The notes: generated by a model not told the origin, from the letters alone. A DNA stretch of 64,000 nucleotides from Ceratothoa steindachneri (GCA_963969495.1 OZ018326.1:151776306-151840305); one strand, 5' to 3'; shown: positions 1 through 11,815, counted from the first letter of the stretch. A program made the numbers and translations.

Positions 1-485
1 GATAACTTGGAATATCACATGGAAGTGTTATCAACATCATCCACAACAATTTGGCCATGACCAAGGTCTCTGCCTGTTGGGTCCCTAGAAACCTCACGCC
101 CCATGATCGACTTTAACGTCGTTAAAGTCCACAAAGCCAGAGTTGCACAAGCTGCCCTGCGCGAGTGCAGATTCGAGGAGCTCAACCATCCCCCCCCATC
201 GCCTACAGTCCAGAACTGGCCCCTAGCGACTACTTCTTATTCCGCCAGCTTAAGGCTGCCCTGCGTTGATGCCGGTTTGGGGACGATGAAGATATCCAGC
301 TCGCCGTCCAGGAGTGGATTGAACATCATTCGGGAGATTTCTGGTTGTCGGGAATTCGAAGCCTCAGGGACAAGTGGCGCAAGTGCATTGAAGTCGAGGG
401 TAGTTATATTGAAAAATAATAAAACACTTTTTCTCATATCTTGTTTCCTTTTATCCGAATTGCAAAACTTATTGACCGCCCCTCG
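1..485 (+). mobile_element. Internally deleted mariner element, 5' end outside the window
   Basis: This is the 3' half of the element seen complete at 26197-27137. The sequence from the left edge aligns to about 26650 onward, and ends in the same TIR (reverse complement begins CGAGGGGCGGTCAATAAG) followed by TA at 486-487. The transposase reading frame shows HTH-end residues, then jumps directly to KVHKARVAQAALREC, which in full mariners follows the second catalytic Asp. The DNA encoding the first catalytic Asp region is therefore missing, as in the second copy. A run of C at 189-196 and other indels break the frame further, so it cannot make transposase. It can be at most a non-autonomous substrate. 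Confidence 0.85.
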
Positions 486-896
486 TAAATTAATCGAAGT
501 TCTCCTTTCCAAAAGGTTGGGAGAAATTAAATCTTTGCACAAACACTTTAATAACAATAATAAATATGACCAATTTATAAATAATTTTACTTTACCAACC
601 AGACAATTTCTTTAGTTTATGAATCTTAAATTCCAATCAAGTCACAATAATGACTAAAAAATTTATAGAGTTTATGCTGGGGCCTAAATGAAAAATCTAG
701 TGGAAATCAGTTTATACTTTAATGGCTATATGTGAGTATAGTCAAACGTTGGAATGATGAAAGGCTATTAAAGAATACAGTATAAAGATCTAAGTTCCTG
801 GTTGTATATTTCAAAACGAGAAGACAGAGTTAAAATCTTTGATTAATAGCTGGGTGTGGCTTAAGGCGGTCACGATACGAGATTATGACTATGTGT
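486..896. other. AT-rich spacer with no recognised feature
   Basis: No coding signature or repeat structure seen. The last 8 bases (889-896, CTATGTGT) are the left target duplication of the following hAT element. Confidence 0.5.
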
Positions 897-1334
897 CAGT
901 ACTGGGCATCGCAAATGAATTTGAACTTCCGCTATCACAAATCCGCAAACTCATTTCATAATATCCGCATATTTTAAGATTTATTTTAAATCGCAAACGC
1001 AAATCCGCAATCGCATTTTTTTGGGGGGGTGGGGGGGCTAAAGCTCCGGTAGTCGTATGAGTGTATGATGGTGGAGTCCCTCACCCGTTGTTGGCGCAGA
1101 CGATTTTAATAGTGTCGCCCATGATGAGAGGCTCATGTCGTAGACATATCCCCCGATGCCACAGGCTGGAAGTTGAGAAATATTGGGATCTGAAAAATAA
1201 ATAAGACAAAAGAGAATGAAAAAAACTAGTAATTCTATCAATTTATTACCTTATGAATAATTAAACACTAGAGTTCATACTTTATATTATATTAAACTAA
1301 TAACTTAAATTTAACAAGCTATGACCCGTACAAG

Positions 1335-1575
1335 TCATTTATTCGTCTTCTGACAATGGGCTTAGTGGCTTCAGCAAATCCATATTGCCCTTCATAAACA
1401 CCAACCGTCCAAAGTTTTCCCATGTTAGGCTGACCCTCTTAGGTTTAAGAATATCAGATCCCTGGGAAAACAGTCTTTCCACGGCTTCAGAGCGAGGATT
1501 TGCAGTGTTGTATTTTAAAAATACATCAACCCAGTTAAGTTATAAAATTGGTAATGTTACGGCTAGCTTCCATGG
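1335..1575 (-). pseudogene. hAT transposase C-terminal dimerisation domain (hATC)
   Basis: The minus-strand translation contains KYNTANPRSEAVERLFSQG followed by SDILKPKRVSLTWENFGRL, then VFMKGNMDLLKP and a short acidic tail before a stop. The AVERLFS and KR..L..ENF positions match the hATC domain, which mediates dimerisation and completes the catalytic fold. Both ends of the frame soon meet stops. It belongs to the hAT at 897-2592. Family assignment is confident; sub-family is not. Confidence 0.88.
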
Positions 1576-1859
1576 TCTTCCATTACTGGTTTGATCGAGT
1601 TCATGATTTCTATTGTTAATTGATTTTTGTCATTTCGGGAAATGACATAGAAACCTCCTTGAAATTATGCTCGTAAAATTGCTGTAACCTAGACACTATT
1701 TTTCATGCACCAGTCAAGCATCTTCCAGGCGTGGTCAGGACAACAACGTACACACATTGTTACATAATTAACATTATCTTTGTATCATTATTGCTATTAT
1801 TCACTATCACTATCCTGTACACCCTCGCAATAATTAAAAAAAATAACAGTAAATGAAAG

Positions 1860-2115
1860 ATTAATAATGCTTTCGTGCTCATAATGACTCTTCATAGTGA
1901 TGGTCCTGTATGTGGTGTAGGCGACCTTTACTTTGCAGACTTTGCAAATTATGATGCCCTTCTACACTTCTTTACCCTTCTCCATCACTCGTTTCTTGGA
2001 AATTACCGGGGAATAAAACAATTCCAAGTGAGGCCAAGGGTGGCTAAAATCCTCTTCCGATTCTTCCGTTGTCACATCGTCATCGCCCACTTACTCTTCC
2101 ATGGTGACATGGCTG
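1860..2115 (-). pseudogene. hAT transposase N-terminal BED-type zinc finger
   Basis: In minus-strand frames this region reads an acidic stretch, then PWPHLELFYSP, KGIIICKVCKVKVAYTTYRT and TMKSHYEHES. The CxxC followed by a spaced HxxxH resembles a BED finger, the usual DNA-binding module of hAT transposases. Its position upstream of the hATC domain in transcription order, inside the same TIRs, supports the call. The catalytic core that should lie between the two (about 1.2 kb) is not present. Confidence 0.65.
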
Positions 2116-2600
2116 GTGGATGGGGCATCACCAACTTGACTTGTTGTGGGTTCTGTAAACCTACTATCTACACTAGAATCACGGCTAGATTTCTTTATGT
2201 ACTTCAGCATGGTCAGTAATTAACGAACTAACGCAGACGCAATGTGGGAAGTTAGAGTGGAACACTGAGAGTTGAGACGTGAAAACACTCGTAGCTTGTG
2301 TGAGGGCCGGGACTGACTCAGTCATACTGAGTGAGTGGCAGTGAGTGCCTATATGGTAACTGGCAAATCTAACTTCCTGACTGACGCGCTCATCACGCAG
2401 AAAATTACCAGCCACTGCATATCAACACAGGCGAATTCAATAGCGGTTGGGAAGTCACCGGCCTGGCTTCTATGTGTTAGCGGAAGTTTGTGGAAGTAAT
2501 ACCGCAAATCCACAAATTTGCGACCATTTTGTCGCAAACGCAAATCTGCAATTGCGGATTTGCGGACTAATTTTCGGTGGTGCCCAGCTCTGCTATGTGT

Positions 2601-2849
2601 GAGTACTTTTGACACATGTTTGTCTCCGTGTGTCTAAAAGTGGATTAAGAACTTGCTGTTCTTTGTTTCTTTTATGGCATGTCGAAAGAAATGTTTATGG
2701 TCTTGCATTAGGCATGCTTTGCAGGAGGTACCCTTCCCAGATGTTTTCTGTGTAAGCAAAAAGGTCCGGTGATTGCGTAGGCATAGTGCTGCCAGAAAGG
2801 TGAGTGTCATATAGAGCCACTCCTCCTATGAGGTTAGGGAAACGTAAAA
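2601..2849. other. Unassigned spacer
   Basis: Follows the right TSD of the hAT element. No coding or repeat signature recognised. Confidence 0.4.
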
Positions 2850-2985
2850 GCAGGAAAGAATCCAGTGTTTGGCGTCAATTTATTGCGAAACCAGGTTTCG
2901 ACAGAGACATCCGCCATCTTCATTCTTTGGAAAACTAGTGAGTACCGAAATATGTTTAACCTAAGAACATTCTGTGGGGAAATCG
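2850..2985 (-). repeat. Dispersed repeat, PLE-like 3' motif, copy 1
   Basis: The reverse complement of this segment aligns closely to 4925-5060. Shared words include GATGGCGGATGTC, CGAAAACTGG/CGAAACCTGG and AATAAATTG. It carries GAAGATGGCGGATGTC...CGAAACC, resembling the CTGAAGA...GAAAC motif at the 3' ends of the PLEs later in the window. No coding part remains. Assignment to PLE is inference; the repeat itself is directly visible. Confidence 0.6.
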
Positions 2986-3768
2986 ATAACCACCATAATA
3001 GCAGATGCCTCGTTCGGGTACCACAACATCCTTGCACTTGGCAGTGTAACTTGATTACTTAACCCCGCCTCCATCTCTCGCCCCTCGATCCGCTGGCCGC
3101 CAGACGCCTTCTATCATAGACGAAATTATATGAGCTGTGACCAAAGGCCAGAAGATGCTTTTAGGGTTAAGTGAGAGACGCTCGGAGATGAGTCGTTAGA
3201 GGAGCGAGGCTTAATTTAGAACCCCTCATCCCTTCCCTTCCCCTACCCCCAGTGGGTCGGTAAAGTATATAGGCGGATAACTGGAGAAGAACGTGGAAGA
3301 TCGAATTAGAGATTGACACGACGAAGTCCGGCGGCAGTGCCCGGCAATCAAAGAAAGGAACAGATAAGAAGCTAATGCTGAGCCAGTTCCTGGTGGACAC
3401 ACCGAAAATTAGCTTTTGTATTGAGGATCACTCTCATACATCTCTCATCATAAAAACCCCCTATCTCGGTTTGCAACAAAAAACAGACATAGTCATCGCC
3501 ATTGAGGAATACCCAAAGTGAACTCAAAGGATTCACTGTTTGCTCAGAGCTCGTCAGTGTAAACCATTCCAAGATTAACCAGAAGATTGGAAAAAACATA
3601 CCTTCACGGTCCCGTTTTCAAAATCATCTGACTAAGACAATGTGCTTAACGCCATCCACCACCCTCACCGAAATCACCTATTGCTTCAAGCCCGTTTCCT
3701 CGCCAGTCAAACGGCTGGGCGTCTGAGAACACGCCCACGCCTCTAACCGCAAACCATTTTTTTTCGTC
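2986..3768. other. Unassigned region
   Basis: Moderate-GC sequence with short open frames in several directions but no protein motif I recognise. No repeat relationship to the rest of the window noticed. Confidence 0.4.
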
Positions 3769-3878
3769 TACATAAGATCCAAGGCCAATGCCATTCTTCA
3801 GCCGGATTCACGTGTGGTTTTTTACATAAGATCCAAGGCCAAGGTCATTCTTTAGCCGGATTCACATGTGGTTTTTTT
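3769..3878. repeat. Two-copy tandem repeat, 54-bp unit
   Basis: The block starting TACATAAGATCCAAGGCCAA occurs at 3769 and again at 3823. Each ends with CCGGATTCAC(G/A)TGTGG and a T run. The copies differ at only a few positions, so the duplication is fairly recent. Confidence 0.85.
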
Positions 3879-4924
3879 TTTAAAGGTAAAGAAATTCAAT
3901 TATTTGGGGGTGTCATTTAGCGTCCAATATTAAAGTGAGCGTGGGGGTCGACCATTACTTTATATTCATTTGGTATAAATTAGTAATCCTAACATAGATT
4001 CGTTTATTCATAGCTGTATAGTTTGTTTTTTTTATGTTGTAATTAAAGATATATTTTTTCAGAAGTATTTAATTCAATCCTCGAAACGCTGCACATGGCA
4101 CTAGAAATCCTCAAAGATTAAATAACGTAAAATAATATAGCACTCTTAGAGAAAACGTAATTAAGGAGTTATTCAAGTACGTGACCAACCTACGTACACC
4201 ACCACTGGGCCCTTACAATACCACGACACATTCAAATTTACAAGTCAGGATTTAATCAGAGGGCTATTGCAGGACATTTTTTAGCAGAAGTAGGATGAGT
4301 GTTCTGCTTATCAATGAATTAATATTGAACTGACCATTGGATAAATTGAAGTTGGCAATTTATGAGAGCTAATTCAACTCATAAGAAATGTCATTTTAAG
4401 CAAGAATCACCCCTTTATTCAGCATATAATTGTACGATAAAAAGCTTATTAATTATATAATTATATTATTGTGCCTTATTCGCCTCAATTAATCAATTTT
4501 TAAAAGCTTACAGGGGCGAACAACATTAATTTGCCTTTCAGTACGAGAATATTATACGTATTAATCGGTCGGAATAAAGATCTATTGATAAAGAAAATGG
4601 TTTTTATTTAATCCCATGTAAAAGTTACGATAAAATATACATTACCAAAAGCAGTAGATTTCCTAAGAGAGTGAAGGAACACAATGCGATAAACGCCGGG
4701 GCAGATTATCTTCTGCCTTATTTTTACAATGTAGTGAAAATCCTGCAATTGATTTTGATAATGCAAAAATAATTTATAATTCGAACAATTATATTCATAT
4801 TCATATTTTCAACATCAATTCATCCTATGGTCGTCAGTTCAGCAGAACACTCATCCAGCCTCTGATCCAAAATGTCTTTACGCACGGCTCCATTAATAAA
4901 TTCTGACTAGTAAATTTGTGTGTT
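3879..4924. other. AT-rich region without recognised features
   Basis: Frequent stops in all frames; no protein motif, TIR or tandem repeat recognised. Confidence 0.45.
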
Positions 4925-5060
4925 CATAGGTTAAGCATCTTTCTGTACTCAGTAGTTCGCCAAAGACTGACAATGGCGGATGTCTTGTTCGAAAACTGGT
5001 TTCGGAATAAATTGGTCTAAAATACTGTGGATTTTTTTCTTTCATTTACGCCTACGGTCG
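4925..5060 (+). repeat. Dispersed repeat, PLE-like 3' motif, copy 2
   Basis: Plus-strand partner of 2850-2985, so the two copies form an inverted pair about 2 kb apart. It includes GACTGACAATGGCGGATGTC then CGAAAACTGGTTTCGG. The core differs from copy 1 by several substitutions. Confidence 0.6.
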
Positions 5061-6385
5061 TGTACTTCTTTGGATATACCAGGTTTTGTAAAAATTGTGT
5101 TACACTCGGGTTTTTTATCTTCAAGAGGTTCACGTGTGTGACAGGAAAAGTTCTATCAAACAAACTTAAAGTTCTAATCTTCCAACATGTTGAAGTATGG
5201 CCAAGTGTACGGGAATATGCGCACACAGGCTTTAAGGTAGGCCAAGCAAGGCGACAACCTTTATTGTTCTAATAGTGCGATTTGAATAGATAGCGGCAGC
5301 TGCGTGACCAAGGAATATAAGAAACACGACAACAAAAAATTAGATTTTTAATACACGCTAAATAAAAGACACAACAATAAATATGGATATACAAATGGGT
5401 ACAGGAATAGGACGGAATTAAGTTCCGACTACTAATTAGATAACTTGGGTTATTGAATGGTTATAATGGGAGATTTAGCATAGTGAGCGATTTAGTTACT
5501 TTGAACCTCGAGAGTAAGGTGAGACAAACTTAGGGAAGGTCTTGGTGACCTTGATTAATCACGGGTGGTAGCCACGAACCTGCAGCGGGTGGGGCTACTT
5601 TCTTGAACTTGTATTTTGCGAGATGTGGGCCTCTTGTCCTCAGGAAGTCACCGAACGGACTTCAAAGGGGGGAGGGGAGGAGATGACTTCTCGACACTCA
5701 GCTTGAGCGAGCTAATGGGCCTCTTGTCCATGAGAGGTCGCCAGAAGAACTTTGGAGGACAGCTTCTCCAATCCTTGATCCGAAGGCGGATGAGAAAGGC
5801 TGACGTTGCCTCACGAGACTCTTCTCCCTGACCCGAAGATACGGGGGTGATGTCCAGCTCTTCCGTGGCTTGCGACCGTCACTCAACTTCTCGGGAGAGA
5901 GCTTCGTTGAATTGAACTCCGTTCGGTGAAGTCTTGTCTAACCAAATCTGTCTGTAATCCTGGAGCGGATACATATATACCCGGAGTTCTCCAAAACAGG
6001 GAGAGAGATTGAGACCTTCTCTAACCTTCGTTATCGGCCGTGACAACCAGAGCGTCTCCTAGCGGTGAAGTGTCAAAGGCAGGGATCAGTAGGCCAGACG
6101 AACGACCAGCGGTGGGACCCATAAAAGCTTTCACGGCGAATCTAACAAAGTTATCTCCCAGCCCGAGGGAGGGGTGGAGATTGAGACGGCAGGGAGGTAG
6201 CCCCAATTTCAGCATCATGCTTCGGTGTGAATTTCGCGGAGACCTGGCGCGAGTCCAAAATGGTGAGGTCGGAAGCGGGGAGAGGGAGTAACGGCTCGCT
6301 TTCTCTTCCGAAGTAATATCTTAGGAGGTGGGGAAATAATATTATTCAAAGGGAATACCTCTCTACTCAGCACGTGTCATTAAAA
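5061..6385. other. Unclassified GC-richer island with internal partial duplication
   Basis: From about 5500 to 6300 the GC content rises clearly above the flanks. The phrase GGGCCTCTTGTCC recurs (about 5625 and 5718), followed by AGGAAGTC/AGAGGTC variants, pointing to an internal duplication. A TATA-like word occurs near 5970 (ACATATATACCCGG). It could be an old LTR or a non-autonomous element, but I could not find matching ends or a TSD. Confidence 0.35.
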
Positions 6386-6389
6386 CGTC

Positions 6390-7440
6390 TTTTCTCTTGT
6401 ATGCAGGTGAGATGGAAGTGAAAAGAGTGAATATCTGTGCTCTCGTGTGCGCGGGCAACAACAACTGCGACGTCCCCAAGCGGCTCAATATTAGGCGGAT
6501 GACCGGCCACAGAGTCGCGGAGAGGCTCAGAAACGGTGAAAACCTCAAAGATCGACCTCGTTCCGGTAGACCTCAAGTTGTCAGCCACTGTGAGAAAGGC
6601 CTTCGAATGTATTACAAAGCTCAAAATGACTGTGCTCGCGAAGAAGAAGAACATCTCAGTGGCGACAGTCTCCAGGACCGTCAAGGAGGATGGCAGAAAG
6701 AGCTTCAAGTGCGTGGAAAGGCTTTTGTTGACCGATCATATGCGAGAACAACGTTGGGGGCGCTGTCGTCGCCTTCTCAATGACATGGAGAGAAATGGCA
6801 AAGGAATTCTCATTTTTTTATGTTAAAAAAAACTTCACATTCGATCCAGTCATCAACAAGTAGTAGGACCGCGTGGTAAGCTTCGGTCAGGACGTTTTCG
6901 AGGTCCACTGCATGTCCACGACCAAACAACCGACCTCCATTATGATACTCGGCGTCGTGGCTTCGAATGGCAAGAGGATGCAGCCGGTGTCGTTAAAGGC
7001 CGGTTACAGGCTCACTGCAGCCGATTACGGGGACATCTTGGCTACGAAAGTCCTGCCCTAGGTGAGAAAGATCATGAAGAAGGCGGACTAGGTCTTTCAG
7101 CTCGAGGGTTCCCCGGCACACACGGCCAAACTCTCCAAGTATGGTTAGGGTCGTACATGAACTTCTGATCGAAGTACTTTTGGCCGCCGAAGTCGCTCGA
7201 CCTCGAACCCTTCGACTATAGCATGTGGGCGCATGTCGAGGGCAAGTTCTGCTGGGTCTGCCACAGCAACGTCTACGAGCTGAAGTCCTCCCTAAACTGC
7301 GTGTGGGCCAGCCTGAGGAAGGACTTCATCCGCAACGTGGGGGTGGCTTTCAAGTCTCGTCTGGAGCGCGTGCTCGTCGCCAAGGATGACCACATTGATT
7401 AATATTAGAATTTAAACGTATACTTATATTTTAGACCAAT
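6390..7440 (+). pseudogene. Mariner/Tc1 superfamily transposase relic (DD37D-like)
   Basis: Plus-strand fragments in shifting frames give a full-length order. The N-terminal HTH part (6412-6560) reads NICALVCAGNNNCDVPKRLN and ends in DRPRSGRP. Then come SDEKTFTFDP, which carries the first catalytic Asp, VVASNGKRMQPVSLKAGYRL, a QLEGSPAHTAK block where most relatives have QQDGAPAHTA, and DLEPFDYSMWAHVEGKFC with the third acidic position. The C-terminus ends at VLVAKDDHID followed by TAA near 7401. At least three frameshifts and several stops, plus Asp-to-Glu in the second catalytic block, make it inactive. I saw no convincing TIR pair. Confidence 0.85.
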
Positions 7441-7484
7441 AAAAACGTGTATAACTGTATCAAAACTATCATTGTGCGCTCTGT

Positions 7485-7485
<1 letters not shown>

Positions 7486-7539
<54 letters not shown>
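7486..7539. repeat. (AT)n microsatellite
   Basis: Perfect AT dinucleotide run of about 54 bp, about 85 bp downstream of the mariner relic stop. Confidence 0.98.
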
Positions 7540-7545
<6 letters not shown>

Positions 7546-8159
7546 AACGCTCCCTTTTTTCAAAATTCCATAACTTTTTCCTATTCATCCGCCGCAGGCG
7601 CGAAAACGGTTTCACAGGGAAATAAATAAATGCACTCATTTTATGTAGGTTAGGTTAGATTGAGATAGATAATAATAAAAAATATATATTCATAAAAACA
7701 ACTTTACAAACATCATACAAAGCCATTAGACCCAAACAATATAACTTAATGGTCAAAACAAAACAGCAAACTCAACCTTCGCATAAAACCTCCTGACCAT
7801 ACCTTAGCAGACGTCAAACAACTCATAACCACCCAATACAAACAACAAACCTACATAACCATCCAATACAAACAACAAACCTACATATTCTTCCCAAGTC
7901 AAATACTTCGCAATCATCAAATAAACAAAACCCAACCTAACTTAAGAAACAGCAAATTTCAATAAATCTCCATTTAACCCAAGCAACGCCGCGTATCCTG
8001 ACGCTGAGAAAAATTGTATGAAACCTTGAAGAAGTTCCCTACAATGTCCGTGGGCCGAAATCTAACCAAAGTGGTGAAAGAATATGGTCAAAGTTCGCTA
8101 AAGTTCCAAAAATTAGTAACTTATTGAGATTCATAAAGGAAAACAGCTTTAATGAATAA
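7540..8159. other. AT-rich spacer, no gene
   Basis: Contains a short local duplication near 7835-7885 (CAATACAAACAACAAACCTA twice). Otherwise nothing recognised. Confidence 0.5.
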
Positions 8160-8320
8160 TTCTCTGAACTCTCAAAAATGATCGAAATTGTCCTTGTGAC
8201 ACCAATTTCAACTGCTGATTCAGTGAGATGCTTTAGCACAATGAAGCGAATAAAGACCTTACTATGAAATACCATGTCAGAAGAAATTTTTCCTTCTCAA
8301 AGCTCATAATTTACCTATTG
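8160..8320 (+). pseudogene. hAT transposase C-terminal fragment
   Basis: The plus strand encodes MIEIVLVTPISTADSVRCFS followed by TMKRIKTLL and NTMSEE. This is the hATC signature of the ZNF862-like lineage (S...ER.FS.MKRIKT..RN.M). A stop replaces the residue before NTMSEE, and the sequence is open only briefly. No TIR found, so this is a truncated relic. Confidence 0.8.
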
Positions 8321-8944
8321 CCTTACTTAGCTACTGAATCGAGAGGGTTGCGAAATTATTACGGTTGGTACGAATTTCATCTATCATGGCTGTTTTCCAG
8401 CAAATTCGAAGTGTCATTTATCCTATTTTACTCTTTCCCATTACCATTACTTCTCGAAAACCAGTTATATTCTGGACCTACAGAAGTTAGTCTTCCATAT
8501 CCCATCATGGTTCGGGGTTAGATTGATTATATTTTTGTATGATATTGCAAGATTGCACGTAAATTTCTTTTAACCTTGCTCCATTATATAAGTTCGTCAG
8601 CTCGTTTTGCATTTATCGCTCTTATCCTTATTTTAAACCTTTTGAGTAAATTTCTAGATTCCACATATCCTCATTCTTTTTCACTATTTAAAGACTTTGT
8701 CCGCAAGAGAGAAAAGACTTGATCAAGGGGTAAAAAAAATTACGTTAGACTTTACAAGAATGACTAATCACTTCTTACACATGCTTTCACTGCCTCCACT
8801 ATTTTACATCCATTTCCGTCTACATAAATCTGCAAAAACACCGTCCTCAGAAGGACATCCTCATTAGAAGCGTACCTAACAATAAACTTAGTGGATTGGC
8901 CATTTTGAGCAACGATGGCAACATTAAAAATCAAGGTCTGCTGA
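8321..8944. other. Unassigned spacer
   Basis: No motif recognised in either strand. Confidence 0.4.
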
Positions 8945-9178
8945 CCAAAGTCGCGTGCTCTAACTTATTCTGATTTATTAGCTTACGACCTTCAAAACTT
9001 CCAATAATTCCCGGACTAACCTTGGGAGGACCTTGGCAATTATATCATTCGAAAGAAAATGTAAAACAACATAAGGGTTTCAAATTTCGTTAGAATTGGC
9101 CGAATACTTACAATGTTATTACCAAAACCAAAAAAAGTGAAACGGGGACATAGTGAGATATAGAATCGCACGCGACTA
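8945..9178 (-). mobile_element. TIR-bounded non-autonomous repeat, copy 1 (one internal unit)
   Basis: The left end reads AGTCGCGTGCTCT and the reverse complement of the right end AGTCGCGTGCGATTCT, giving a shared TIR of AGTCGCGTGC. Between them lies one copy of a ~125-bp unit: AATAACATTGTAA, ATTCGGCC, CATATGTTG-like and GAATGATATAATTG words in reverse complement. The same architecture is at 25770-26196 (two units) and 37305-37885 (three units plus a terminal 16-bp array). No coding capacity, so probably a MITE of unknown superfamily. Homology continues past the TIR into TGACC on the left, so true ends may lie slightly outside. Confidence 0.75.
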
Positions 9179-11607
9179 AAAACAATTATAAATTGAGAAC
9201 ATCTTTTCCTCAAAAATCGTTTGTTTAACTTGAATAAGACAAACTTAACACCCTCGTTTATTTTCCTTTCCGCCCTAGAATTCGAAGGAATCTCACAGAT
9301 GCAAACTTAAGACTTGGCTATCACTCTCTATGTATATCTCCTTTATTACTGTACTATCCTCTCTACATTTAAAGAACACACAAGAAGTTTACAATAAACT
9401 ACAAAACACATTTTTTTCTGGTCGTAAATTAATCAGTTTGAACGTCACATCACTTTTGCCAAGAATTCCAAAGGAAACCAGATTAACTTTACTCGAAACA
9501 GTTCTTCCCAATTCGCAGAATAAAATACGATCCTGCCCCTAACGTTCTTCAACTAATATCTACATACATACACCGAGGAACCATATTACAAGTCCAAAAC
9601 CCATTTTCTAAACCAAATTGCAGTTTCACTTATCCCTCGTTCACTATTATTAGGATACTATTTTATGCAACATTGAAACTGATCTAATTATACTTCCCCG
9701 ATGTAGGGAGGGGGCAAGCCTCTAAGTTTCTCCCCCCGCATTTATTCAGGGAGAAATAAAAATACCGTTACAAAACGGTATAACCGAATTGTCTGTTCGA
9801 GAGTCTACAGTGCAAAAAAAAAAAAACCCCTGTTGACGAACAGGAAGGATCCACACAAGTTTAAGGAATTCGAGGATTAGTGTATTGGTGGATCAGAAGT
9901 AGCGAGAGAACAACCAAAAGGTTAATGGAGACAATTTAAGTTTCAGTCAAGCTACTTTCGGTATTTTGACGAGTAAGAATCCAATAATGGAGGGATGTAA
10001 TCTCCGATAAGTCTAAAGGATCGAGTTAAGGTTTTTCTAAGTAATTAAGATCTCACTGTTTAATTCTACTATTTCGAGGGAAGAAAACATCCAGAGCTAA
10101 GTATTGCTGAGTGTATCTTTGTATTAAGAGTAGTTTATTATCGTTTGAAAAGTGATTTAGAGCCCAAGAAGTGAGTTCGTATTTAAAATTCTTTCATTCT
10201 TAGCCTGTGCCCATGGTAGGATTGCCGAGATAGAACGGAGGAGGGGGCGGATGGGAATTTGCCAATTTCTTAAATTGTTAATTGAATAAGCTGTTCAAAT
10301 ATGGCACAAGTATTTAGTTTGTCGGGAAAATAGGATAATATCAAGGACGACTGAGTTTTTTTATTACTAGGAAGCTAATGTGGGCAATCTTACAGATTAA
10401 CAACTCCGAAGCTTTTTACAAAATTTACTTTCAATCCTTTCTGTAGGCATAACTGAATTGTCTTTGCTATTTTTTCAGCGCGAAAAGACATATTTTCCGT
10501 GTTATTACCAATTGAAAGTAGTATTTTCCAAGGCATAAAGCTATTATTTGCCGCTGCTATGACGTCATAAGCCTCGGGAGGAAAAAATAGATTCATTGCA
10601 CTAATTCAAGAAATACATATTACCAACGATGATAGTAATTTAGCTAGGCTGTAGAATGCTAGGGGTAGTAAATTAGGATAAGATTCGTTTTAACAGAATT
10701 ACGATTTTGTAATATTCAAAGACAAACGTTTTTAATTCTTAGAATGATGCTCACCGATGTTATTTTTAAATTCCGGAACTTAATAATAACGTACGAGTAG
10801 TTATTCATTTTTCGAAAATATAGTTATTTTGCTAAATTTGAATCTTTCTGCGTCATTTTTGCCCTAGTTCCTTCAACTTTTGTCCTGACTAGTTCACCAA
10901 TTCCAGGCTTTTTTTAGATCTGCAGGCGGTCTGCGCATGCGTCCTTTGGCTATTATCCAATAGCATTGTATTTCATATTGTCGTATATTTCGGATGATTC
11001 GCGGATGTCTGTGTTTTCAGTTTATATGGTATAATGATATGCGGTGGCTGTGCCAAGTCGTAATACCAACTAATACGAGAAGGTTTTGATGACGTCTGTA
11101 AGGCTTTAGAAATATATAGGGCTCTCGGTGTAATCCCGCAAGATATTACATCCCCCACATGACTCAGTATTTGTAAATTTAGACACAATCAGAATTTATT
11201 TTACAGTTTTAAAATTGCAAATGATTCGAAAGGGCGTAAAACCCAATGCAAATTTTCTGTTAGTGCGTTTAAGGGCACGTGGCTTTCAAATGCCCCCATT
11301 CGACCAAGTGCTAGCCTTTAATTTATAAACTGTTTTCTGCGCAAAGCTTTAATTCAAACCAGAGGTCTAACGACATTTAGTAATCTACTTTTGCATTCAA
11401 ATCTGATGTTAGGCTTTCAAATTAGGAATATTACGAGGGGGGTTTTAAGTTGCGGGGGGTGTGAGGGGTGAAACCCATTACAAATAAATGGAAGATATGC
11501 CCCCATTTCGAAAGTACTTAAAAATGTTAATTTTTGGCGAAAATAGCCTAAAGTAGGCGGCGCTATCGTAGTCTTAAATTAGCAGGTTAGGTTAGGTCTG
11601 GTTCTGG
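9179..11607. other. Long AT-rich region with no recognised gene
   Basis: Small open frames at 9330-9542 and 10390-10596 show no domain signature. No tandem arrays or element termini recognised. A palindromic CRE-like word TGACGTCA occurs at about 10560. Confidence 0.45.
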
Positions 11608-11621
11608 ATCTTTTAAATGAT

Positions 11622-11815
11622 TTTGAAAATGTGTTTTCATTATGCAGTTTTGTGTGTACTTTTCAGATCTGAAACCCGTTCTTGCTGGAAATACATACTC
11701 GTACTTTTGCTATTATGGAACTTCAGTGATAATGGGAAAAGTATGCATTTCCGTGGAAAACGAGTGTCAGATCTGAAAATACACATAAAACTAAAATACA
11801 AAAAACACTTTTTTT
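11622..11815. mobile_element. Foldback MITE: near-complete palindrome of ~190 bp
   Basis: The segment aligns with its own reverse complement along nearly its whole length. Paired words include GTGTTTT, AGTTTT(G/A)TGTGTA, TTTCAGATCTGA, GGAAAT(A/G)CATACT and ATTATnnnnnTTCA, with the centre near 11718. No reading frame is needed to explain it. The flanks carry a similar ~25-bp AT-rich direct repeat (TTTTAAAT...TTGAAAAT(A)TGTGTT), which may be a long TSD or chance. Confidence 0.8.

Larger units (their letters stand above)
897..2592 (-). mobile_element. hAT transposon, decayed, with TIRs and 8-bp TSD
   Basis: The left end reads CAGTACTGGGCATCGCAAAT and the reverse complement of the right end reads CAGAGCTGGGCACCACCG, the CAGNGNTGGGCA type of hAT terminus. 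The flanks are a perfect 8-bp direct repeat, CTATGTGT, at 889-896 and 2593-2600; an 8-bp TSD is diagnostic of hAT. Subterminal regions on both sides are rich in short GCAAATCCGCAA-like words in both orientations, as expected for transposase-binding sites. The internal minus-strand gene keeps only a BED-finger-like N-terminus and a C-terminal dimerisation domain, so at 1.7 kb the element is shorter than an autonomous hAT. Confidence 0.93.

Noticed and set aside
5500..6300. CpG-island promoter or third LTR of family L
   Set aside because: No family L end sequences or hairpin units are present and no TSD was found; left as unclassified.
7645..7665. TAGGTTAGGTTAG (and GGTTAGGTTAGG near 11585), as possible arthropod telomeric repeats
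   Set aside because: Only two or three units each; too short to call interstitial telomeric DNA.
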